From: Streptomyces sp. WAC 04229
GTDB lineage: Bacteria; Actinomycetota; Actinomycetes; Streptomycetales; Streptomycetaceae
Length of the DNA stretch: 64,000 nucleotides
Assembly: GCF_003947455.1 (NCBI RefSeq)
Contig: NZ_QHJH01000014.1
Coordinates: 17,588 to 81,587, forward strand
Direction: 5' to 3'
Below, piece by piece: positions 24,866 to 33,091 of this stretch. Within the stretch, counting starts at the first letter, position 1, and the number at the start of each line of letters is the position of its first letter. A model generated the notes under the pieces. The model worked only from the letters and a program-made list of their open reading frames with translations. It was not told the origin of the DNA and did not search any database. A program made the translations under genes and the position numbers.

Positions 24866-25782
24866 CGGACACCCGCCTGATCCACGGCGTCGGCGCCGGC
24901 GCGCTGGAGTGGCTCTGGGTCCACCGCGACGGCTTCCGCCTGGAGCAGGACGTGGACCCCGAGACCGGCTTCCTGGAGCGCTTCAAGCCGATCGGCGAAC
25001 TCGCCCTGATCTGCAAGGTGCTCTTCCGCGAGGGCGTCGCCGGCTCCCGGCAGGCCCAGCTCGCGCGCCAACTGCTCGACCACACCTGGCGCGAGACCCT
25101 GGACGGCGGCCGGATGCTGGTGCGCGGCCAGCGGATCGAGCCCTTCTCGCCCGTCCCCTTCGAGGTGTACCTGCCGTTCAGGGAGCTGGGCTACAGCCAG
25201 CCCGAGGTGGAGGAGGCCACGGTCCTCAACCACCGGCTGGACAGCTGGGCGCGGTTCCCGGTGACGCCGACCCGGCGCCTGGGCCTGTCCGCCTTCCAGC
25301 GCCGCTTCGGCCTGGCCGCCCGGCCGCCCGAGGGCGACCTGGTCGCCGCCACCTGGCTGGCCGGGACCCCCGAGCCCTGGACGGTCGAGGGCCACACCGC
25401 GTACGACATCACGCACACCGTCTTCCACCTGACCGACTGGGGCGAGAACCCCGGCGGGCTGCCGCCCTCCGTCGCCGAGTACCTAGCCACCTGGCTGCCG
25501 GTGTGGATCGACGACTGGCTGGACCTCGAACGCTGGGACCTGCTCGGCGAACTCCTCGTGGTCGACGCCTGCCTGCCCCGGCCCACTCTCGACGAGGCCG
25601 CCTGGCGGGGCTTCGCCGCCGCGCAGCAGCCCGACGGCGCCATGCCCGCCGTACGCACGATGCCCGAGGGCGACCCCGAATCGCTGTTCGACCTGGTCTA
25701 CCACCCGACCCTGGTCGCCGCCTTCGCCTCCCTGCTCGCCACCTCCCGCGCGCTCAGCGAGCTGGCGCACACGGCGTCGTGA
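24862..25782 (+). CDS. DUF6895-like protein, paralogue 2
   Basis: A 306-residue paralogue of the preceding protein. Shared blocks are LEWLWVHRDGFRL, KPIGEL, EPFSPVPFEVYLPF, PTRRLGLSAFQRRFG, TWLAGTPEPWT, THTVFHLTDWG (T184-G194) and YHPTLVAAFASLL (H281). It has an added PETGFLERF insertion near residue 35. ATG overlaps the previous stop (ATGA, 24862-24865) and its stop overlaps the next GTG. Tandem tightly coupled paralogues suggest a heterodimer or two successive steps on the same substrate. Function unknown. Confidence 0.72.
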   Translation: MTDTRLIHGVGAGALEWLWVHRDGFRLEQDVDPETGFLERFKPIGELALICKVLFREGVAGSRQAQLARQLLDHTWRETLDGGRMLVRGQRIEPFSPVPFEVYLPFRELGYSQPEVEEATVLNHRLDSWARFPVTPTRRLGLSAFQRRFGLAARPPEGDLVAATWLAGTPEPWTVEGHTAYDITHTVFHLTDWGENPGGLPPSVAEYLATWLPVWIDDWLDLERWDLLGELLVVDACLPRPTLDEAAWRGFAAAQQPDGAMPAVRTMPEGDPESLFDLVYHPTLVAAFASLLATSRALSELAHTAS

Positions 25783-26894
25783 CGGACCGTCCCACGCCCT
25801 GGCCGGGCGACCCCGAGGACGCGGGCGACTTCCCGGCGGGCCCGCAGGTTCCGCCCGGACCCGCCGACGACGCCGCCCTGCGCGAACGGCTGGCCGAGGC
25901 CGTCGCCGCCTGCGACGCCCCCGACGTCGTCTTCGCCGTCTCCCGGCACGGTCGGCGCACCCTGGTCGGCGGCGGCACCGCACCACCCCGCGACGTCCCC
26001 CGCGAGGACCTGCGCTACGAGATCGGCTCGGCCTCCAAGACGTTCACCGGACTGCTGCTGACCCGGCTCGTGCGGCGCGGCGCGCTCACCGGCGGCGAGG
26101 CGGCCGTCACCTGCCTGGACCCGGGCCGCCCGGCCGGCCCGCACCCCGTGACGCTGGCCCACCTGCTCACCCACACGGCGGGACTGCCCGCCCTCCCGGC
26201 CGGCTTCCTGCGCACCGGACTGCCCGCCTGGCGCACCAACCCCTACGCGCGCTACCCGGCCGAGCGGCTGACGGACACCTTCCTGCACCACCGGCCCAGG
26301 CACCGTCCCGGAACCCGCTGGCACTACTCCAACTACGGCGTCTCCGTGCTCGGCCACGCGGTCGCCGCGGTCCTGGGGACCCCCTGGGAAGACCTGCTCA
26401 CCCGTCAGGTCCTCGAACCGCTCGGCCTCGGCGGCACCGCCCTGCGTGCCGAGGGCCCCGGCACCGACGCCGTGGGACACGGCAAGGACGGCCGCACCCT
26501 CGTCCCGCCGTTCGACCCGGGCGGCTTCCAGGCGGCCGGGGCCGTCCGGTCCACCCCGCACGACCTGCTCACCTTCCTCGAGGCCCACCTCGACCCGGCC
26601 GGTTCACCGGCCGCCGGAGCGCTGGGCGCCGTGCGCGTACCCGTGCTGCGGCGGGGCCTGGGGCACCGGCACGTGCACACGGTGGCGTGGTTCCGGCACC
26701 CCACCGACGGCGGGCCGATGTACTTCCACAGCGGGGCCACCCTGGGCCAGCAGGCGTTCCTGGGCTTCCGCCCCGACACGGGCACGGCCCTGGCGGCGGT
26801 GTGCGGCAGACGCTTCCGCGCCGGGGACCCCTTCATCGCGGGCGCCTACGCCTTCCTCGCGCAGACGCAGCGGACACAGCAGACACAGCGATAG
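25779..26894 (+). CDS. Cytoplasmic beta-lactamase-fold serine hydrolase of the peptide operon
   Basis: A 371-residue class C-type serine hydrolase with all active-site motifs: S84-A-S-K87, HTAGLPALP, Y183-S-N and H317-S-G in place of KTG. Unlike the secreted homologue at 2666, it has no signal peptide; the first 40 residues are Pro/Asp-rich, so it should act inside the cell. GTG overlaps the preceding stop (GTGA, 25779-25782). In this setting a peptidase, amidase or esterase acting on the operon's peptide is plausible, but this is inference. The C-terminus ends in a Gln/Thr/Arg run (QTQRTQQTQR). Confidence 0.82.
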   Translation: MTDRPTPWPGDPEDAGDFPAGPQVPPGPADDAALRERLAEAVAACDAPDVVFAVSRHGRRTLVGGGTAPPRDVPREDLRYEIGSASKTFTGLLLTRLVRRGALTGGEAAVTCLDPGRPAGPHPVTLAHLLTHTAGLPALPAGFLRTGLPAWRTNPYARYPAERLTDTFLHHRPRHRPGTRWHYSNYGVSVLGHAVAAVLGTPWEDLLTRQVLEPLGLGGTALRAEGPGTDAVGHGKDGRTLVPPFDPGGFQAAGAVRSTPHDLLTFLEAHLDPAGSPAAGALGAVRVPVLRRGLGHRHVHTVAWFRHPTDGGPMYFHSGATLGQQAFLGFRPDTGTALAAVCGRRFRAGDPFIAGAYAFLAQTQRTQQTQR

Positions 26895-26927
26895 GCGCGG
26901 GGCCGCGTTCAGCGGCGGCCCCGCGCC
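26894..26927. terminator. Strong bidirectional terminator hairpin
   Basis: GGCGCGGGGCC (26894-26904) pairs perfectly with GGCCCCGCGCC (26917-26927), an 11-base-pair GC stem with a 12-base loop. It sits between the converging serine hydrolase and protease genes and closes the peptide operon. There is no U-run, as is usual in Streptomyces. Confidence 0.8.
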
Positions 26928-26957
26928 CAGCACCGCCTCGCGGCGGCCGTCGGTTCG

Positions 26958-28337
26958 TCAGACCCGCTGCCACAGGGCCGGGGTGCTCTCCGGCGAGCCC
27001 GCGCCCTGCGCCTGGTGGCCCTGCAGGCACCGGTAGCGCGCGCCCGCGTAGGACACCGTGGCGCCCGCCTCGTACACGCGGCCCGAGGTCCACGCGTCCG
27101 CCGCCGCGTTGTCCTGTGGCGGCGCGGGGGTCCCGGCCGCGGCCGAGGTGGTCTTCAGGGTGAGGCCGAAGTCGCTCAGCAGCGCGTTGATCGGCTGGTA
27201 GAAGGTGGTCCCGCCGTTGGTGCAGTCACCGGAGCCGCCGGACGTGGTGCCCTGTCCCTGGGAGCCCGAGACGTAGGGGCCGCCCGAGTCGCCGGGTTCG
27301 GCGCACACCGTCGTCTCGGTGAGCCCGTTCACGGTGCCCTCCGGGTACGTGACACTCGTGTCGTGCTGCTGGATGGTGCCGCAGTGCCACCCCGTGGTCG
27401 AGCCCGAGCGGCACACCGAGGCGCCCACGAGCGCCTCCACCGAGCCGGCGATCTGCACCCTCTCGCCGCCCTCGCCCTTCACGTCCGGCGTCGCCGTCCA
27501 GTCCGAGTTGACGCTCACCCAGGCCATGTCCTTGCCGGGGAAGGTCGAGGCCTCGAAGGTGCCCTGGGCGGCCTCGTTGAACCCGGTGGTGGTGGCGCCC
27601 GGGTCGCCGCAGTGCCCGGCCGTGGCGAAGCCCTGCTGGTCGTCCTTGGTGACGCCGAAGCCGATGGAGCAGCGGGCCTGGTCGTTGATGTAGTAGGCGT
27701 CGCCGCCGACCAGGTCCGTCAGCAGCCGCGGCTGGTTCGGGGAGATCCGGACGCCCACGTCCCGGCCCGCCAGGCCGGCGTTCTCGACGAAGGTGTCCGC
27801 CGCGGACCGGCTGGTGGCCTGGACCACGACCCGGTTGGTCCTCACGTCGACGTACCAGACCGGCGTCTGCCGGGTCCGCATCCGGACGGCGGACGCGTCC
27901 AGCTTCTCCTTGACCGAGCGGAGTTCGGCCAGGCCCCGCTCGACGACCGCCGCCTTGGCGCCGCCCGCCTCGATGGCGGAGGTGTCCGCCGCGTCCGTGG
28001 TGGCGACGGTCAGTTCGGCGGAGGTCGCGCCGCTCACCCAGGCCCCCGCGAAGCGGTCGCCCAGCGTGTTGCGCAGCATGCCCGCGCGCGTACCCGCCTC
28101 CTGCTCGTTGGCCAGCCGTGCCGCCGCCTGCCCGGGCGCCAGCCCGAGGTCGCGCTCCATCGCGCGCAGCATCCGCGCCGACGGCGCCGCCGGGGCGGGC
28201 GTCCGGACGGCGGTGGGCTGCGCACCGGGAGCGGGGAGCGGCGCGGCCGACGCGGCCGAGGGGAGAGCGGTCAGGACCAGGGCGCCGAGCGCGGTGAGAG
28301 CTGCGCGGCGGCTGCGCGCGGCGTGTCTGCCGACCAT
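26958..28337 (-). CDS. Secreted chymotrypsin-like protease with chitin-binding domain, streptogrisin C-like
   Basis: A 459-residue exported pre-pro-protease. ATG 28337 is preceded by AAGGAGG. Residues 1-32 are a signal peptide. An alpha-lytic-type pro-region (about 60-200) contains the repeated FAGAWV and RMRTQTPVWYVDVRTNRVVV strands. The protease domain has H in TAGHCG (about 242), D in GKDMAWV (about 269) and S in GDSGGPYV (about 351). After an Ala/Pro linker a CBM5/12-type domain follows (WTSGRVYEAGATVSYAGARYRCLQGHQ). It digests extracellular protein, probably near chitin. It converges on the peptide operon and is not part of it. Confidence 0.92.
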   Translation of the reverse strand: MVGRHAARSRRAALTALGALVLTALPSAASAAPLPAPGAQPTAVRTPAPAAPSARMLRAMERDLGLAPGQAAARLANEQEAGTRAGMLRNTLGDRFAGAWVSGATSAELTVATTDAADTSAIEAGGAKAAVVERGLAELRSVKEKLDASAVRMRTRQTPVWYVDVRTNRVVVQATSRSAADTFVENAGLAGRDVGVRISPNQPRLLTDLVGGDAYYINDQARCSIGFGVTKDDQQGFATAGHCGDPGATTTGFNEAAQGTFEASTFPGKDMAWVSVNSDWTATPDVKGEGGERVQIAGSVEALVGASVCRSGSTTGWHCGTIQQHDTSVTYPEGTVNGLTETTVCAEPGDSGGPYVSGSQGQGTTSGGSGDCTNGGTTFYQPINALLSDFGLTLKTTSAAAGTPAPPQDNAAADAWTSGRVYEAGATVSYAGARYRCLQGHQAQGAGSPESTPALWQRV

Positions 28338-28485
28338 GCGATGTGCCTCCTTCGAGGGCTGTGCGAGACAGCGGTGTTCGGTGCGCGACCGCGGATCACG
28401 GTGCGACTGCGACGAAGTCACAGGTCTTGCCGGAAAGACCGGCGGTGACACCGGCCCCCGCCGTCATTCGCGCTATGGGGGACGC

Positions 28486-28520
28486 GGTGGGTGCCAAGTG
28501 CAGTACGCGCGGCACCCACC
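28486..28520 (-). terminator. Terminator after the PhoD-like phosphatase gene
   Basis: GGTGGGTGCC (28486-28495) and GGCACCCACC (28511-28520) form a perfect 10-base-pair stem around a 15-base loop, 20 bases past the phosphatase stop on the minus strand. It also separates that gene from the protease promoter. Confidence 0.7.
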
Positions 28521-28539
28521 CGTCCGCCGGGCCGGGGGC

Positions 28540-30204
28540 TCAGGCGGGCTTCAGACCCGGTGCGCCCGCCTCCGTGACGAAGGACGCGGCCGTGGTGATC
28601 GCGGCGCCGGGCGTGGTGACGGCGGACACCGTCCGGAAGTCCAGGTGGGCCGCCTGACGGTCCAGTTCCACCCGGACGTAGCCGCGCTTGCCGTTGTAGA
28701 ACTTCATGTGCGGGTTGGCCCGCAGGTACAGGTCCCAGTTGGCGGGCTGCTCCACGCCGTCCCGGCCGCTGGCCACCGAGGTGCAGGTGATCTCGGTGCC
28801 GACGGTGGCCGACGCCGGGTCGTCGAAGTCCTCCTTGACGTCCAGGGCGTAGCCCACGTGCACGTCGCCGGTGAGGATCAGCCAGTTGTCGACCCCGGTG
28901 GCCTTCGCCCCGGCGACGACCCGGTCGCGCGAGGCGCGGTAGCCGTCCCAGGCGTCCATCGAGAGCGCGGCGTCGGCGGTGTCGTCGAACTTGCGCTGGG
29001 AGAAGCAGACCTGCTGGGGCATCACGTTCCACAGCGCGGTCGAGCCCTGCCAGCCGTCCAGCAGCCACTGCTCCTGCGCGGCGCCCGTCATGGTGCGCGC
29101 CGGGTCGTCGGACTCGGGCCCGGGGGCGTGCGGCCGGTCGTCGTACGCCTGGTCGGAGCGGTACTGGCGGGTGTCGAGGAAGTCGAACTGGGCGAGGGTG
29201 CCCCAGTGCAGCCGGCGGTACAGCCGGGCGTCCGGTCCCTGCGGCAGCTGCTCGGCGCGCAGCGGCTGGTTCTCCCAGTACGCGCGGTAGGCGGCGGCCC
29301 GCCGCAGCAGGAACTCCTCCGGCGGGATGTCGTTCTCGGGGATGCTCCCGGCGTAGTTGTTCTCGGTCTCGTGGTCGTCCCAGGTCACGACGAACGGATG
29401 CGCGGCGTGCGCGGCCTGGAGGTCCTCGTCGCTCTTGTAGAGCGCGTACCGCATCCGGTAGTCCGCGAGGGTCATCGTCTCGCGGTTGAACACGTCGGGC
29501 AGCGTGACGTCGGTGTAGTTGCGCTCGCCGCCCGCCGAGTTCACCGCGTACTCGTACAGGTAGTCGCCGAGGTGGAAGACCACGTCGACGTCGTCCTGGG
29601 CGACGTGCCGGTGCACCGTGTAGTAGCCGTCCTGGTACGCCTGACAGGCGACGGTCGCGATTTTCAGACCCGAGGTGGCGCTGCCCGCCGGCGGCGCGGT
29701 GCGGGTGCGGCCGGCCGGGCTGAGCCAGGCGCCGGCGCGGAAGCGGTAGTAGTAGACCGTGCCGGGGGTGAGGCCCTTCACGTCGACGTGCACGCTGTGG
29801 GCGTACTCGGCGTGCGCCTCGGCGGTGCCGCGCAGCAGGACCGCCGCGAAGTACTCGTCGAAGGCCACCTCCCACTCGACCGTGACCCGTTCCGTGCCCA
29901 TCCCCCCGTCCTCCAGGAAGGGCTCGGGAGCCAGCCGGGTCCACAGCAGCACCGAGTCCGGCATCGGGTCGCCGGAGGCGACGCCGAGGGTGAAGGGGTC
30001 CTTGGTGATCCGGGCGGCCTCGCGCTCGCGGGCCGCGACCGCGCCGCGGGCCGGCCGGTTGGTGGCGAAGGCGAGTGCAGCGGTGGCCGCGGTCACGGTG
30101 AGGAAGCGCCTGCGGCCGAGGTGCCGGGCGGCGGCACGCAGCACCGCGTCGTGCGGGGAGAACGCGTGCTCGGCCAGTGCGCTGTGACGGCCCGTGGGCG
30201 CCAT
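28540..30204 (-). CDS. phoD: PhoD-family alkaline phosphatase/phosphodiesterase, Tat-exported
   Basis: A 554-residue metallophosphatase. A twin-arginine signal (R31-R-R-F-L-T-V) starts after a 30-residue extension. A fibronectin-like N-terminal domain contains FTLGVASGDPMPDSVLLWTRL and HVDVKGLTPGTVYYYRF. The catalytic domain has VACQAYQDGYYTVHRH, DVDVVFHLGDYLYEY, VVTWDDHETENNYAG and WLILTGDVHVGYALD, which supply the Ca/Fe ligands of PhoD enzymes. It releases phosphate from esters outside the cell. I found no convincing PHO box (GTTCACC repeats) upstream, so Pho control is unproven here. Confidence 0.92.
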   Translation of the reverse strand: MAPTGRHSALAEHAFSPHDAVLRAAARHLGRRRFLTVTAATAALAFATNRPARGAVAAREREAARITKDPFTLGVASGDPMPDSVLLWTRLAPEPFLEDGGMGTERVTVEWEVAFDEYFAAVLLRGTAEAHAEYAHSVHVDVKGLTPGTVYYYRFRAGAWLSPAGRTRTAPPAGSATSGLKIATVACQAYQDGYYTVHRHVAQDDVDVVFHLGDYLYEYAVNSAGGERNYTDVTLPDVFNRETMTLADYRMRYALYKSDEDLQAAHAAHPFVVTWDDHETENNYAGSIPENDIPPEEFLLRRAAAYRAYWENQPLRAEQLPQGPDARLYRRLHWGTLAQFDFLDTRQYRSDQAYDDRPHAPGPESDDPARTMTGAAQEQWLLDGWQGSTALWNVMPQQVCFSQRKFDDTADAALSMDAWDGYRASRDRVVAGAKATGVDNWLILTGDVHVGYALDVKEDFDDPASATVGTEITCTSVASGRDGVEQPANWDLYLRANPHMKFYNGKRGYVRVELDRQAAHLDFRTVSAVTTPGAAITTAASFVTEAGAPGLKPA

Positions 30205-30315
30205 CTGGTGTCCTCTCGTACGGGGCGTGGCGGACCCCGCATGCTAAGCAGACAAAACACCTGAAACGGGCAGGGCTTGCGGAGTGATCACACAGGAGGA
30301 GGTATGCGCGGGCGG

Positions 30316-30346
30316 CCGGAGCCGGACCCGCGGTGTCCGGCTCCGG
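30316..30346 (-). terminator. Terminator after the methyltransferase gene
   Basis: CCGGAGCCGGAC (30316-30327) pairs perfectly with GTCCGGCTCCGG (30335-30346): a 12-base-pair stem and 7-base loop, 18 bases past the methyltransferase stop on the minus strand and upstream of the phosphatase promoter. Confidence 0.8.
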
Positions 30347-30363
30347 AGGCGACGCGGCGGACC

Positions 30364-31164
30364 CTAGAGCGGCAGCGGTGAGCGGCTCACCCTGATCTTC
30401 GACTGGCCGTGCGGGCGCTTCTCCCAGTCCTCCATGAACCGCGCGTGCAGGTTGTGCTGGGCGGCCAGCGTGAGCAGGGTGTCCGTGCGGTAGTAGAAGT
30501 CCTCGCGCAGCACCTGGTGTTCGGTGCCCTCCGTGCGGTCGAAGGTGAAGTCGAAGAACCCGGTGTCGGTCAGGACGCGGCCCACGTTGCGCAGGCACTC
30601 GTCGATGACGCCCGGCGGGGAGTGCGAGAAGACGCTGTGCGCGTGGACGACGTCGAAGTGGCCGTCGGGCAGGAAATCCAGCGTGAGGTCCCCGGTGAGG
30701 GTCAGGTGGGGCAGCTTGGCCTGGAGTCCGCGCTCGGTCAGCGTCCTCTTGGCGGCGATCAGGATGTCCGGCGAGATGTCGATGCCGTAGTAGTGGCCGG
30801 CGTCGAGGTGTTCGATGAAGCGCCAGCCGCCGCGCAGGTTGCCGCAGCCGATGTCGAGCATGCGGTGCTCCGGACGGAGTCCGTGCTCGACGAGGTAGTC
30901 GAACTGCATCTGCCCGAGAGCCAGCCAGCGGTCGTGGGTCCGGCTGCCGACCGCGGCCTCGGGGTCGCGGCGGGTGTCGGAGGCCATCACGGCCCGGTAG
31001 TAGCCGACGTGGTCGGGGTGCCTGAGCCGCAGCCACGCGTCCCGCCCGGCCCGGCGGACGTAGGGGCCGACCCGCTCGGGGTGGCGCAGTGCGTACCCGA
31101 CCTTGTGCGTGAGTGCCGCGCGGTTGCTGCGCAGCTTCTTCGGGGACCTGGCGTCCTTGGGCAT
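30364..31164 (-). CDS. SAM-dependent methyltransferase, sugar/glycan-type
   Basis: A 266-residue class I methyltransferase with motif I MLDIGCGNLRGGWRFIEHLD, motif II HYYGIDIS and the later FDVVHAHSVFSHSPPGVIDECLRNVGRVL. A basic N-terminal extension (about 60 residues with RHPERVGPYVRRAGRDAWLRLRHPDH) resembles enzymes near cell-surface sugar gene clusters. The substrate is unknown. It is a single gene ending at its own terminator and is divergent from the YheO-like regulator gene. Confidence 0.8.
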   Translation of the reverse strand: MPKDARSPKKLRSNRAALTHKVGYALRHPERVGPYVRRAGRDAWLRLRHPDHVGYYRAVMASDTRRDPEAAVGSRTHDRWLALGQMQFDYLVEHGLRPEHRMLDIGCGNLRGGWRFIEHLDAGHYYGIDISPDILIAAKRTLTERGLQAKLPHLTLTGDLTLDFLPDGHFDVVHAHSVFSHSPPGVIDECLRNVGRVLTDTGFFDFTFDRTEGTEHQVLREDFYYRTDTLLTLAAQHNLHARFMEDWEKRPHGQSKIRVSRSPLPL

Positions 31165-31267
31165 GGCGGAAGCGACCTCCGTACGAGGGACTCGGACAGT
31201 GCGAGGTGCCGGGAAGGGTGCCAGAGGCGGCGGCGCAATGACAGGACCGCCGCGACGCGGGTCGGGA

Positions 31268-31293
31268 CTGGACTGTCAGTCCAGCAGCTGGAC
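31268..31293. promoter_or_regulatory. Tandem overlapping palindromes before the YheO-like regulator
   Basis: CTGGACTGTCAGTCCAG (31268-31284, perfect 7-3-7) overlaps GTCCAGCAGCTGGAC (31279-31293, perfect 6-3-6). The result is three alternating CTGGAC/GTCCAG half-sites in 26 bases, the last centred 43-48 bases before the regulator ATG. A -10-like TAGTCT lies at 31297-31302, directly after. This is a very likely operator, either for autoregulation or for the shared divergent promoter. Confidence 0.7.
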
Positions 31294-31335
31294 GTGTAGT
31301 CTGAAGCTCGTTGGAGTCCGAGCAAGGAGCCCCTG

Positions 31336-32028
31336 ATGAGCGAAACGGCGCTGGACGCCGAGCGCGACGCGGTCCTCGCCGCCCTGCGCCCGGTCGTCGA
31401 GGGGATCGCCGCCACGTTCGGGCCGGTCTGCGAGGCGGTCCTGCACGACTACCGGGACCCCGAGCGGTCGGTGGTCGCGGTCGCCGGCTCGGTGACCGGA
31501 CGGACGGTCGGCGGGGCGATGAGCGAGATCGGCATGCGCGTCCTGGCCCGCGGCGACGAGGCCCGGGACGAGCTGAACTACGTCACGCGCACGGACGGCG
31601 GCACCCTGCTGAAGTCGTCCACGATGGTGCTGCGCGACTCCACGGGCGCCGTGTTCGGCGCCCTGTGCGTCAACCTGGACGTCACCGCCGTGGACCGGGC
31701 GCACGCCCTGCTCGGCTCCCTGGCCGGGACCGCGGGCACCCCCGCCGATCCGCCGGCCACCACCTTCGGTGACGACATCGACGCGGTGGTCGAGGCGATC
31801 GTGGACGCCCACCCGCTGCGCCGGGGCGCCGGCTGGGCGGCGCTGGACCGCGCCCAGCGCCTGGAGCTCTTCCGCGACCTGGACGGGCGCGGCGTGTTCG
31901 CCGTACGCCGCTCGGTCGAGCATGTCGCCGCCCGGCTCGGCATCTCCCGGGCCTCCGCCTACCACTACCTCTCCCAGGCCCGCGCCGTGAGCGGGCCGGC
32001 CGCCGACCCCGCCGGAGGACACCCGTGA
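31336..32028 (+). CDS. YheO/DauR-type PAS-like transcriptional regulator
   Basis: A 230-residue regulator. Residues about 10-120 are a YheO-like PAS domain (VVEGIAATFGPVCEAVLHDYRDPERSVVAVAGSVTGRTVGG, ALCVNLDVT). The C-terminal helix-turn-helix is RRSVEHVAARLGISRASAYHYLSQAR. DauR in Pseudomonas controls D-amino-acid catabolism with this architecture. It is coupled by GTGA (32025-32028) to an amino-acid ammonia-lyase, so it likely senses that enzyme's substrate or product. Palindromes upstream suggest autoregulation. Confidence 0.85.
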   Translation: MSETALDAERDAVLAALRPVVEGIAATFGPVCEAVLHDYRDPERSVVAVAGSVTGRTVGGAMSEIGMRVLARGDEARDELNYVTRTDGGTLLKSSTMVLRDSTGAVFGALCVNLDVTAVDRAHALLGSLAGTAGTPADPPATTFGDDIDAVVEAIVDAHPLRRGAGWAALDRAQRLELFRDLDGRGVFAVRRSVEHVAARLGISRASAYHYLSQARAVSGPAADPAGGHP

Positions 32029-33002
32029 CGACCACCACCCCGCCGGTCACCCTCGACGACGTGCGGGCCGCCGCCGCCCGCATCGAGGGCGTCGCGCACC
32101 GCACCCCGGTGCTGCGCTCCCGCACCCTGGACGCCCTCGTCGGCGCCGAGGTCTTCCTCAAGTGCGAGAACCACCAGCGGGTCGGCGCCTTCAAGTTCCG
32201 CGGCGCCTATCACGCGGCCTCCCGCCTCACGCCGGAGCAGCTGTCCCGGGGCATCGCCGCCTACTCCTCCGGGAACCACGCCCAGGCGGTCGCCCTCGCC
32301 GCCCGCGAGCTGGGCACCACCGCGGTGATCGTCATGCCCGAGGACGCGCCGCCCTCCAAGCGCGCGGCCACCGCGGGATACGGCGCGGAGATCGTCACCT
32401 ACGACCGCTACACCGGAGACCGCGTGGCCATCGCGGAGGCGCTGGCCGCCGACCGGGGCCTCACCCTGATCCCGCCGTACGAACACCCGGACGTCATCGC
32501 CGGACAGGGCACCGCCGCCCTCGAACTCGTCGAGGAGACCGGCGACCTGGACGCGCTGATCACACCCGTCGGCGGCGGCGGGCTCATCGCCGGGAGCGCC
32601 ACCGCCGTCAAGGGATTGCACCCCGCCACCCGGGTGATCGGCGTCGAGCCCGAGGCCGGTGACGACACCCGGCGCTCACTGGCGGCCGGCCGGCGCGTCA
32701 CCGTGCCGGTCCCGCGCACCATCGCCGACGGCCAGGCCCTGCCCACCCCGGGCGAGCTGACGTTCTCCGTCAACCGGCGGCTGCTCGACGGTGTCGTGCT
32801 GGTCTCCGACGACGAGATCCGGGACGCGATGCGGTTCGCCTTCGAGCGGCTGAAGACCGTCCTCGAACCGAGCGGCGCCACCCCGCTGGCCGCCCTGCTG
32901 AACGGCCGGATCGACGGCCTGCCCCGCCGGGTCGGCGTGATCCTCTCCGGCGGCAACGTGGACGCCGCACGTTTCGCCGAACTCTGCGGCGCGCCCTGCT
33001 GA
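32025..33002 (+). CDS. PLP-dependent threonine/3-hydroxyaspartate ammonia-lyase or racemase
   Basis: A 325-residue fold-type II PLP enzyme. The Schiff-base lysine is in the motif GAFKFRGAY (K57), SSGNHAQAVALAA binds the PLP phosphate area, and TPVGGGGLIAGSA is the glycine loop. The length matches single-domain serine racemase/threo-3-hydroxyaspartate ammonia-lyase without the regulatory ACT domain of biosynthetic IlvA. It should deaminate a hydroxy-amino acid to a 2-oxo acid and ammonia. The exact substrate is not settled by sequence. GTG start is coupled to the regulator gene. Confidence 0.85.
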   Translation: MTTTTPPVTLDDVRAAAARIEGVAHRTPVLRSRTLDALVGAEVFLKCENHQRVGAFKFRGAYHAASRLTPEQLSRGIAAYSSGNHAQAVALAARELGTTAVIVMPEDAPPSKRAATAGYGAEIVTYDRYTGDRVAIAEALAADRGLTLIPPYEHPDVIAGQGTAALELVEETGDLDALITPVGGGGLIAGSATAVKGLHPATRVIGVEPEAGDDTRRSLAAGRRVTVPVPRTIADGQALPTPGELTFSVNRRLLDGVVLVSDDEIRDAMRFAFERLKTVLEPSGATPLAALLNGRIDGLPRRVGVILSGGNVDAARFAELCGAPC

Positions 33003-33091
33003 CCGCATCCGTCCCCCGGATGGCGCCGCCGACTTGACAGGCGGACGATGGAGTGGTGGGCCCAGGGACGGCCAGGACAAGGAGGAGCGTC

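Noticed and set aside
26958..28337. The protease gene as the processing enzyme of the peptide operon
   Set aside because: It converges on the operon, a strong bidirectional terminator lies between, and it is a secreted streptogrisin-type enzyme with a chitin-binding domain, whereas the operon proteins lack signal peptides.
30205..30363. A PHO box upstream of phoD
   Set aside because: No pair of GTTCACC-like direct repeats was found at the right place.
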